Shown in pieces: positions 20,896 to 31,600 of a stretch of DNA of 64,000 bases. Source of the DNA: Panulirus ornatus (taxonomy: Eukaryota; Arthropoda; Malacostraca; Decapoda; Palinuridae); contig NC_092230.1 in assembly GCF_036320965.1 (NCBI RefSeq), forward strand, positions 43,552,235-43,616,234, given 5' to 3'. Position 1 is the first letter of the stretch; each line of letters opens with the position of its first letter. The notes beneath the pieces were generated by a model, which was given only the letters and a program-made list of their open reading frames with translations, was not told where the DNA came from and ran no database searches. A program made the translations under genes and the position numbers.

Positions 20896-21420
20896 TTCCA
20901 ATTCTTACCCATCCAAAGTGACATTCAAGTGTGAGCACTGATCTACATTATATACAGGAATAATCATGCTCTGACTCTTTTATTTTCAACATTTTCCTCC
21001 AAAACAATCACAGAGAAGAGCTACGCTTTCAATCAAATCCTCCTCTAATTGATTAAGTCAAACATCACCTGAAACCATAACTGTTCAATAACAGATGTAA
21101 CCTCCAATCTGTTCCACCATGGCTCATAAATATCATATAACACCCCTACCTGACTCCCATTGAGTGAAATAACCCATGGAAAAATATCAAGCACGGTAAT
21201 ATCACAGCCTTGACACTTCCACATTCATTTCAAATTATCTAATTATATCTCTGATGCTTATACCCTTTGGTAACTCCCTCAAGGGGTTGGCCACAGGAAA
21301 AGTGTCTCCATAACTTCAAAATACCATCACTTACACTAGAACTAGCACTATTTCCAAGAGCTCTTACTGATACTCAAATATCTCCCACACAAACATAAGA
21401 GCAAAAACTTCCCGTAGTAT
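20896..21420. other. Unique sequence
   Basis: AT-rich; flanks the LINE-A truncation point. No gene recognised. Confidence 0.4.
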
Positions 21421-21647
21421 TTTCATTTCTTTTTTCATATTCACCTTTTTCCGCATAAGCAAGGTAGCGTCAAGAACAGAGGACTGAGCCTTAAAGGGAA
21501 AACCTTTACTTGGCCCTCTTCTTTGTTCCTTCTTTTGGAAAAGTAAAAACTGAAGGGAAGGATTTCCAGTTCCCACTCCCACCCCTTTTAGTCACCTTCT
21601 ATGACACACAGGGAATACATAGGAAGTATTCTTTCTCCCCTGTTATC
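21421..21647 (-). mobile_element. Diverged family-S SINE, minus strand
   Basis: Reverse-complement blocks in order: CGCATAAGCAAGGTAGCGTC, AGAACAGAGGACTGAGCCTT, TTTGTTCCTTCTTTTGGAAA, TTTTAGTCACCTTCTATGAC and ATTCTTTCTCCCCTGTTAT. Confidence 0.85.
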
Positions 21648-22069
21648 TAACTAAACTATTAATTTTATGTACACTTGGTTTATGCATCTTCTTCCCTTCC
21701 AAAATCTACTTTGTTCTTACCCAAAAAGGGACTTGCTACTTCTTTTAATCAATCCCAACCCCACCAATTACTTCATCAACTGTGCTTACATTGATTTATT
21801 AATTTTCACTCACTCTACCTCTACTAAGCAAAAAATTCACAGCCCCATCCAATAATAAAATAATTAACCACTTTTCTTTATGCAACCACTTTTTCATGCT
21901 GCAATACATGATTTACAAATCTATTAATAGCAGCTTCACATCCATCATATCACCCCAACTTTTTCGTTTGTGCTCTTCTCTTATGTGTGGGTTATTTGTT
22001 ACACGAATTCCATGTGTTAATTATTCATAATTTCCCCAAGACCTCTTTCTAAGAAAGAATCCTGGTGTT
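21648..22069. other. Unique sequence
   Basis: AT-rich; nothing recognised. Confidence 0.4.
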
Positions 22070-22250
22070 AACCAGGACCCTTTTTCAGAGGCCCACACAG
22101 CCCAAGGGTGCACTATTTCCAGTAGCAAGGAAATCTGGACTCCTCTGGAGTAAGAAGTTCTTTTACGAGACTGTAGTACCAATGATACAGCCTCATCAAA
22201 AGTGATTTTTCACTCATGGTGTAACCTCATGCAGGCAGAGTCCAGTAACA
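22070..22250 (-). repeat. Dispersed repeat shared with 8.73-8.89 kb
   Basis: Minus-strand blocks GAGGTTACACCATGAGTG and TTTTGATGAGGCTGTATCAT match the copy at 8726 in the same order. Family unknown. Confidence 0.5.
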
Positions 22251-22899
22251 ACTTAGAATCCCATTAAGGATATAATCTATGAATATAGACAACAGTGATG
22301 AATATCCAAAGGTGTCTAATCATTTCATCTCAAAGGAAGAGATAATTATCCATCAATAATATTCTAACAAACTCAAACCTTCGATTTTTATGAACATCTT
22401 GAACAGTGTAAACTCTGGATTTAATGTATTACCTATGTGTATCTCAGCTTTCTGAAAGAACTACCCACATGAGAACTGATAATTTTGAATCCTCCACCTT
22501 TCCTCAGACAACAGAGATGTGGTGTTCTTATCCTTCCTTTGTCTTTCTCTTTTCTTATAATAAACCTTTCCACTCTACAAACATATGAGGAGCTCAAAAT
22601 TAATCTCTTCCAAATTCTTTTTCTTTTATTCTTTATTTTTCCTTTCATCTGAGATGGCTAAGATTAGGGCATGTTTTACCAATGCCAAGTTGGTCAAGTT
22701 GGTTATCTAAAAGAAAAATGATCAGAACACACAGACAGTATAATGTGAACACTAATACAACTCTGCAGTCATTCAAAGACAAACTAACTTAAATATAATT
22801 CCTTAGAAACATCTATAAGAGAAAACCAAATACTATCTGTTTTAGATAATGATTCAATACTGCAATACAACAGTAGAGACAAAAAATTAAAACAAGGAC
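22251..22899. other. Unique sequence
   Basis: AT-rich; nothing recognised. Confidence 0.4.
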
Positions 22900-24011
22900 A
22901 AGAATATCCTGATTACATATAAGGGACCATCCATCAATCATTTCTGTAAAGTTTCAGTTCAATGTGCTCAATGCTTTCCAACACGAATATTGAAACTTCA
23001 GCCACGTAAAGAACACTTTGCCTCATGGTAGTCACACTGGTTGCAGAATCCATGTGAAGTGGAGACACCTGATAAAGAACTATCCATATATCATTTCTAC
23101 AGAGTTTTGGTTCAACTTATCTTATCGTTCCTGAAAAGATGAAGTGAAGAGTTTAAAAACTAAAAACAACAAATGACTGCCAACCGGAGAATAGTTTGAA
23201 CTATGGTAGCCATATTATATGTCTGATCAGTATGAAACAATGACACTTGATACAAGATCAGTCACAGATTATATCCAAACAGTTTCAGTCCAAATGACCC
23301 AGTGGTTTCCAGGATGATCAAAATATGAGATACTTACAGAAATATGACATGACAATGCACACAAAGTAATGGCATTAGCCAACCATGTGAGCTAATAAAA
23401 CCAGATCAGGTGAACGTGTAATGCTCACCTGGCAAAAATGCCCAGTTAAAGTACATAAACAAGTTGATTTTGGCTCAAATATCAGGGTTGTAATCTACCC
23501 TCACCCCTCCTCTTTTGAAATTTACATAAAAAATAACGGTCTGAGGCCAAATCTGATTTGTGATCAACTTAAAAAACAAAATTGATAAAATCTCGTCTTA
23601 ATTTTTACTAAAAACTTTGAAATCAATAGGCCCTATTGTGTCCAACCAAAATCAGAATTAATGACATGTAGTGGAGTCATATTGGATGTCAGGTCAGCAA
23701 AGAATGTGGCAAATAGATAGATGACCACCAATCATTTTTGTCAAATTTGAGTTCAATATGCTCAAGTGGTTTCAGACAAGGTTTTTCAAATTCTTTTAAA
23801 CCAATTAAAGATCATTTTGCTCTGTGCTGGCCATTTAAGATACTAGATCAGCAAGAAATTATCTCAGTTGATAAAGGACCATCATCTGGCCCTGTTCAGC
23901 CTGATAAAAATAATTTTCAATTTTCAGGCAATTATAAACAATGACAGAATGTAGCAGCTAAAACAAATTTTAGATTGATATCAAGTAATTAGACCAGATA
24001 TATAACCATCC

Positions 24012-24078
24012 TCAAAGGCCCAGTCCTCTGTTCTTAACGCTACCTCGCTAATGCGGGAAATGGCGAATAGTTTGAAAG
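24012..24078 (+). mobile_element. 5'-truncated family-S SINE with 12-bp target-site duplication
   Basis: Only the last 67 bases of the SINE are present (CTCAAAGGCCCAGTCCTCTG through ATGGCGAATAGTTTGAAAG). They are bounded by perfect direct repeats ATATAACCATCC at 24000-24011 and 24079-24090. The insertion sits inside a unit of the older array. Confidence 0.92.
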
Positions 24079-24347
24079 ATATAACCATCCATCATTCATT
24101 TCTGTACTGTTCTGGTTCAATATGATTTGTGATATGATTTGAAATTTCAACCACAGACCATTTTGCACTGTGGCAGCTATATGTTGAATCAATATGAAAA
24201 GTGGAAAGGAGATAAAAGACCATCACTTAATCATTAATCCTTCCTAACTTTCAGATCAACTGGTAAAAGTTAATAGATAAAAATGTGTTTTCAATTTTCA
24301 GGGACGTGTCCTGGCAGCCAAACTGGGTGCTTGATCAACGAGAAATA

Positions 24348-25032
24348 CAGGTATCGTACCATTTATCCGGAAAGCTTGGGGTCAAAGGAGATCCGGATTT
24401 AAGGATTTTCCAGTTTTCAGGAACATGGCCTAATATAAATGCAAAATAAAAATAAACAATGCAAAATAAAGAATGAAATTGTACTGAAGAGATACAAATC
24501 AATAACCTTCTAAAGCAAGGTCCATTTGATCTTGAGCAATCCACTTTAAATCCTTAAATAATAGAATACTGTGTAAAATATAGAATAAAAAATTTAAAAT
24601 ATGTGATGAAAAGTAAATGAAGGAAAATAAAGAACAAAACTGTTTACAACATAGCTACAAATTAATCCTCTTCAAAAACAGGGTCTGGGTAATCAATTTC
24701 AATCCACCAATCTTCATCTGAAGACAATTCAACATCTGAGGTGACAAGTACAGGAAGAGAAGCACAGGTATTTGAAGTCAAAGGCTGAGGCTCGGGCTGA
24801 ACTTCACTCAAAACTTTCTGAATGATCTATGCAAACGTGTCCAGCAGATTCTGTTGTTTCATACACTTTGGTTTTTCTTTGATTAAAACCTCTAGTATTC
24901 TATAAATCAACACAACGGCCAAAGAGACAAAATACTACAAAGCTTGCCACATTCAAAACTACCCAGTTTCAAAAATACCTGGATTTCTGGAACTTCCATT
25001 TTCTGGAATCTGGATAAATGGTTCGGTACCTG
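24348..25032 (-). mobile_element. pogo/Tigger-like DNA transposon, internally deleted
   Basis: Ends are inverted repeats: CAGGTATCGTACCATTTATC at 24348 and, at the other end, the reverse complement CAGGTACCGAACCATTTATC finishing at 25032. Both ends are flanked by TA (24346-24347, 25033-25034), the target duplication of the Tc1/mariner/pogo superfamily. At 685 bp it is far too short for a full transposase; only a C-terminal remnant is visible on the minus strand. Confidence 0.82.
24663..24830 (-). pseudogene. Remnant of transposase C-terminus
   Basis: An open minus-strand stretch encodes about 55 residues ending in an acidic tail, ELSSDEDWWIEIDYPDP then VFEED and a stop. An acidic, Trp-containing C-terminus fits pogo/Tigger transposases, but the DDE catalytic core is absent. 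It lies inside the TIR-bounded element. Confidence 0.5.
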
Positions 25033-26265
25033 TAATAAAATGATTATCCAAGAATCATTTCTTTACAATTTTGGCTCAATGAGGTCAATGGTTTCTGACA
25101 ACGACTTTTGAAATTTCAGTCAATTAGAGAACCATCTTGCCCTGTGGTAGCCATATTAGATGTCGAACTGGCATGAAATGGGGAATCTCATAAAAGACCA
25201 ACCACACATCATTTACAATGTTTTGGTTTAAATGACCTTGTGGTTTCTGTTCATATAATTACAATGTAGAAGTTCACAAATAGATGACAACTAAACGGTG
25301 AACAAATTCTGCAGTGGTGGCCACATTAGAAGATGGATTAGCATACTTTGAGAAATCTGATGAAGAACATCCACAGATCATTTCTGCAAAGTTTTGGCTC
25401 AACCGACTGAAAGGTTTCTGAAGATCAAAATATGAAATGTAACAGCACAACAGACAATACAGACACAAAGTGATGAAAGAGCTCATCAGGTAATCTCATA
25501 ACCTGAGACTTAGGTGAACAAGTATCACTCACTTGACTTTAAATGGTTTCTGGGAAGATTGAAATCTGAATAGTTTACACAGACAGGAGAACCAGTTGCT
25601 TCCAATACAAAGACTTCTGAAAGTTCAGTTGAAGACAGAGATTATCTGTGGTGGCAACCTATCATTTACAATCAACATGAAAGATGAAAAACTAAAGAAA
25701 GATCCTCTATGATCATTGCTATTAATCTTGAGCTCAACTGACCCAGTTATTTCCATCTTTTATTTCTTCTTCAATTTTCAGCCAATCAAAGGCAATGACA
25801 GACTGTGGTGACAATTTTGCATGTTGGATCAACATAAAATGAGTAAATTCATTAGAAGACTGTTTGTGATATTTCTAACGTGCTCTAAAAAGATTTTTGA
25901 CATTCTAGCCAATCACAGGTGGCCATATGTTATGGATCACTATGGTATATAACAACTTGATAAAGGATAATCCACTGATCATTTCTGCAAGGTGTTGCTT
26001 CAAATGACCCAGTGTTTTCTAAGAAAGTTAAAATGTAGAAAGCTATGAAAGACAAGAAGGATATACAAAAACCAATCAGAGATCACTTTATCCAGTGGCA
26101 GCCATAACAGATATGAGATCAGCATAAAATGAAGAATCATGATAAAAGACCCTTCACATACCATTTCTTACAAGTTTTGCTTTGATTAATCCATTGGTTC
26201 CTAAGAAGAATATTAAAATCCCAAAAGTCTATACAATGATGACATACGAAAATGGATAAAATTTG

Positions 26266-28391
26266 ACAATAATTGCTCCTAAGAGAAACTAATAAAAATT
26301 ACCATAAAACGTTCATACTAAGTGGTAAGAATGACTGAAGTGGAACTAAATGCAAAGTGATGGGGCAGTATATTCAAAATTATAAAAGAATAACAGTAAC
26401 ATAATTTTGCATGAAAAAAGATTTAGCAAGATGCAGTCATGCACAAAGAGTTAAGTCATCTGTAAACAAACAACTATGGTTTAGGTGTACCTCTATGCTA
26501 AAATACAAGTTTGTGTAATGCCAGTGAATTTTAGCCAAGATGGAAACAGAATAAAATAACTGTTATTCCATTATAGAGGATTAAGAATGTATAGTGCAAC
26601 ACCTTCCAACTAATCAAAGGAAAGAAAAGCAAAAGCCTAGACTGAAATTGACAAAAATATGGACTGAGTAGAGACTGAACTTCTGAAAGTTGAAAACATT
26701 TCACATGGAATGCTTTGGGAATCTAAAGTGGTATTTTTCATGGAAACAATTTTGAATCTCTGTAGCTATGTTAACAACTTCATTTCTTCGCACTCATAAT
26801 GAAGAAAATTGTAAATAAAATGGAAAGCTGTACGTATTTGATCTGGCTTTTGTAAATGGGAATGAACTTCAAGATAATGCAGAATAAATGAGTAAACATG
26901 GATGAAAAATTACATTGTAAGAAAGTCTGGCTGAAGCCTACACAATGAGCTCACTCCAAAAACCCGTGTTCTATTTGGAAGCCTGAATGTGTATAGGGGT
27001 CTCTGGCTTTGTGGATGAGAGAGTATTAGGCTATTTCTTTGACTGTTCCTGGAACTAACATAGGAAATGGCACACATGTAAGTACAACAGAAAGAAATTT
27101 GGAAGCCATAATGTGTAGAAAAATAAATAATTTCAAGGGCCTAAAAATGACTATTATAAGATTTCTAGAGAATGCTTAATAAAAATGAGTGGTAATGTTG
27201 AAAAAATGATGGGGACTAAGGTACTGGGAAGGAGGGGCATTAGGAAGAGAACTGGAAAATATAACAGGATATTTTATTTGCATAATGAATATCAGTTGTG
27301 TAACATATGTCTGTTTATGGCATATAGTGGTCCACATGACACATGGGTGAATGTTATATGTTTCCAATTCTTCTGAATTAGGTTAAGCTGATACTTATGG
27401 AAAGAAGTGGAAAAGGTGAGTCAGTTGGATTTGCATTAATAATCTAAGCTGTGCATCACAGACATCTGTTGGCATAAACTGCTCTACAGGTAAAATGGTA
27501 TGCTTGGATGGTGTAAAAAAGAATATCTTACAGAAACAAGTCTCAACATCCTATGGTGCACTTCTGAGTAAGATTACCCATGGTAAAGAGAAAGAAGACA
27601 AAATTCTGCAACATATTATGAAGACTAAAATTTGGGGATAAGTGACATGCAGAAAATGGCACTACATGACACAAAAGAAATTCACTACACGAGATGTTGG
27701 GTGAGATTCAAAAAAATTATATATGAAATAATAATGAACTTAATAAACAACCTATGAACCTAATTGTTACAAGTACTTATCCTACTACAGTGTTAACTAG
27801 AAAAAATTGAGACGAACACTAGAAATATATTTTTTCATAAATATAATATATAGTACAAATAGTTTTTGACACATTCAAACAAACCCATACTTGTTTTTGC
27901 TTGTTTAAAGGCACAAATATATGCATGCTTGCAATTACATACACAAGCAGCCACAAAGATACATGACCAGGCACACGTAAGTATATGAACATATAAGACA
28001 CATTTTCTCCACAACATAACACAACCCTTTTGGAAACAGAAATTAATTTAGGTATGGCACCTAAATAATACACTGAGAAATTAGCACAGACCATAATAAG
28101 GCCTCATTCACCTAGCCTCCACAAGATGCACGAAGAGAACAGACTGACAGAAACTGCCCTGTAAATCCCTCGGTACTCTTAAATAAGCCTGACAGTATGA
28201 CTACAACTTGTATCAGTTTCCTGAAACTGGATAACCTCTGAGAAATCTTACTCTCCAGCACAGATACAAAGAAACTTACTGCTATTCAACCATTCATCTA
28301 AAGAGAGATTCCATGTTTGTGTGGTATTTCAGCAAACATGACAAAGTTTGATGATTGTTATTTCTCATTCTCTTATTTTTCCTTTTCATGT
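26266..28391. other. Unique sequence downstream of the MARVEL gene
   Basis: AT-rich, mostly unique. A decayed LINE-A tail may lie at about 26955-27090 (CCTGAATGTGTATAGGGGTC, AACTAACATAGGAAATGGCA). The 3' untranslated region of the minus-strand gene must begin at 28391, but no convincing AATAAA was seen close by. Confidence 0.45.
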
Positions 28392-28602
28392 CTAATACTT
28401 TTCCTGAACAACAGTGGTTGTGGTCATAGTGGTTGTGGTGGTATTCCTGGATGCTGCAGCAGTGTTGGAGGAAGATCTTGTACCAAAGGAGAATGAGAAG
28501 CCTCTCTCACGCCACTTCTTGTAGAAGAGGAATGCACTGAACCCGTATATGCACATGGCAACAAAACTAAAGAAAGATGCTGCAGCAAAGGCATCCCCAG
28601 CC
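28392..28602 (-). CDS. MARVEL gene, terminal coding exon 4
   Basis: Acceptor GATATTTTCAG|GGCTG; ends at TAG. Encodes the junction Gly128 and residues 129-197: membrane segment 4, the basic YKKWRERG and a Ser/Thr tail ending VVQEKY. Confidence 0.9.
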
Positions 28603-31600
28603 CTGAAAATATCAATATCTTTAGCTAGTTGTGGTGTGTATGGAGCATTTCAGGGACATACTAATACTGCTTGTTACATCAATAATCAAAACTCCCATTG
28701 TTTTAATTCAATACAGTTACTTTACCACTGAAACACTTTCATATACATTGTTGCTATTATCTAAACTGCACCTCCAATACTAATGCATTAAAACTACTGC
28801 TTCTACCACTACTAACACCATCACTGCTAACACTACCATAACTTTAATGGAAACACCTGTTCTGTCCAGATGGATACATGGTAGCAAGAAAGGAAATGGA
28901 AGGTAATGCAGAGGTAGGATTAGCCCTCTTTATAAAAGACGGCCTGAAGTTTCAAGAAATAAAGAAGGATGGCTCATTCAGACAATACATGATGGGAATA
29001 ACAACTGTACGAAAGAAGAGCACACTAGTGTTATTCATATATAATTCTCCAAGAAGTGCAACAAACAGGAACAAATACAAAATGATAACAATGAAGGAAC
29101 AATCAGTATGGTTCATGAAGCAGTGAAACACTCATTTTTTAGAGTTGGTAAACTACTGATTATGGGGGATTTTAATTATAAGGAGACAGACTAGGGTAAT
29201 TTGGATTCTCATAGAGATAAGGAGTCATGATGACAAGTTTTTTCAGCTTATACAGGAAAACCTTATGCATCAGCATGTCACAGATCACATTTGGATAAGG
29301 GGGACTGATACAATATAATTACTCAACTTATCTTCATTTAAAATAGCATGGATACTGAGAATGTAATACAAGATACACCAGTCAGAAGTGATCATATAAT
29401 GGTATACACCAATCAGAAGTGATCATATAATGGTCAAGTTCAGTCACCAGGAACCAGGGTGCTGTGTTGTGTGGCTCTGTGAAATTTACAGAGGGAGTAG
29501 AGGCATGGATACCCCTAGCCTCAAATGCACAGGAAATGATACAAGAGGAATGAATGGTTTAATAAAAGATGTCAAAAGGCAAAGGAGCTTCAAGAAATAC
29601 AATGGTGAAGATGCAGAGAGCACTCTCACCAGCTAGCACTGGCAAGGTCTAAGAGAGCATGGAACAAGTATAGCATGTTAAGAAAAGAAGAACAAAGAAA
29701 CTTTGAAAAAAAAATTATGGACAAGACAGCTTAAAATCTAAAACTATTCCATAAATTTATCATGAGTCAGTTGTCAGTACAGAAGAGGTTAATAAGACTA
29801 CGGAATTCCAAAGGAAATACTGTAGAGGATGATGTAAGGATATGCGAGGAACTGAATAGCAAGTTCAAAAGTGTTTTCACAGTGGAAGACACTACAGCTC
29901 CAACACTAAGGAGATGGAATGGAGAGGAGGTTTTAGAAATGAATGAGATATCTAAAAAAGATATTAAGAGAATATCAAAAGGAGGACCCATACAAGGATC
30001 ATGGTCCTGATGAAATTTCATTATACATGCTAAAGAGGTGTGCAGACTATTTGAATCACTGTTCAAGATCTCACTGGAGAGAGGTATAGGGCTAAGGGAA
30101 TGGAAGAGAGTAAGTGTCATACCTATATCTAAGAAAGGAGATGAGAAACTGGTCCTGAACTATAGACCAGTCTTACTAACGAGTTTGGTGTGTAAGGTTC
30201 TGGAAAGATTATCAAAAAACAGGTTGGTGTCTTTCTGTGGAGGAGAAATTTCCTAAGCATGCGAAAGCACAGTTTTAGGGAAATCAGTGAGCTCAGTCCT
30301 GAAAGAGAGGGAAGGCTTGCTGGACTGGCTGTATCTGGACTGCAAGAAGGCATCTGACACTGTACCATATACAAGGCTGATTACAAAACTGAATCACCAA
30401 GCAGGAATAATGGGGAAACTCCTTCCTTGGATAGAAGATTATCTCAGTTGGAGCTGGAGGAAAGAAAGGATGAATGTCAGAGGAGCCTTTTCCAAATGCA
30501 TTTGAGGTGACCAGTAGAGTGCCACACAGTTTGGTTCTAGGACCATTACTCTTCTTGATCTACATTAGTGACTTGTTTGAAGGTATAGAATCTCACCTAA
30601 ATATATTTTTATACGATGCAAAAGTCATGGGGGAAGAGAAAAATGTTGAAGATTGCATCAGCTTATGAGGAGACCTAAACAGACTCCAAAGCTGGTCTGA
30701 AACATGGTTGATGAAATTCAACCCTAGCAAATGTAAAGTAATGAAGACGGGACAAAATGAAAGATGGTCTCAATATGATTTATTACCAAACATAAAGTAA
30801 TCTTCAACATTTTGTGAGTGAGAGGGACTTCGGAGCAAACATTATTCCTAACCAGTCACCAGAGAATAGCTACAGAGACAAACTGTCTGCTGCCAAATGT
30901 AAGAACAGCTTTCAAGCATATAGATAAACATATATCTATCAAACTATTCATATCCTACATAAGGTCAAAACTAGAATACGCTTCTTAGGTTTGGTTACTG
31001 CATCTAAAGAGGCACAAGGAACATAAAAATGATCCAAAGAAGGCCAACATATATGGTACCAAAATTAAGAGAGCTAAGCTACAGGGAAAGGCTGGAGGCT
31101 TTACATCTATCCACATTGGAAGAGAAACGAGTGAGGAATGGCCTGATCACAACCTTTAATTTCTTGAGAGATATCAACAAAGTGGACAATGGACAGTATT
31201 TTGAGAGATGTAGGAGGAGAGGAACCAAAGGCCATAATATAAACTTTTAAATAGGGATGTAAAGAAATACTTTTATCATATCAGAGTGATGGACGATGGG
31301 AGAGATTTACTGACGCCATGGTTGATACAGACTGCATCCATAAAATCAAGAGTTTATATGGTAAAAGATAGCATTCAAGAAATGGGGTCCCATGAGTGTA
31401 ACACTCCCTCCCCATACAGTACAAATAAATAATAACAAATAGGTAATCAAAGGAGTGATATTAATACTGTTCCTCACGGCACCAAACAAATCCATCTAAT
31501 GATGATTTCAGATAGTGAAAAAGATGAATGGGAAAGCAAAGTTAGTGCTCTGTGGATTACGAGATGGTGAGTACACAAGAAAACCAAGAAAAACTATAGA

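Larger units (their letters stand above)
22900..26265 (+). repeat. Degenerate array of an old ~150-250 bp repeat
   Basis: A recurring order of phrases is seen a dozen or so times: CCATCCA(C/T)..ATCATTTCTG, A(C/G)AGTTTTGG(C/T)TCAA, (G)ACC(C/T)AGTGGTTTC, then AATTTCAG(C)CA, AGACCATTTTGCCCTGTGG, TGGTAGCCATATTAGATGTC and ATCAGCATGAAATG. Examples start near 22930, 23085, 23265, 23725, 24087, 25040, 25205, 25370, 25720, 25975 and 26155. Copies are strongly diverged. Two later insertions (24012-24078 and 24348-25032) interrupt it. I cannot name the family. Confidence 0.7.
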
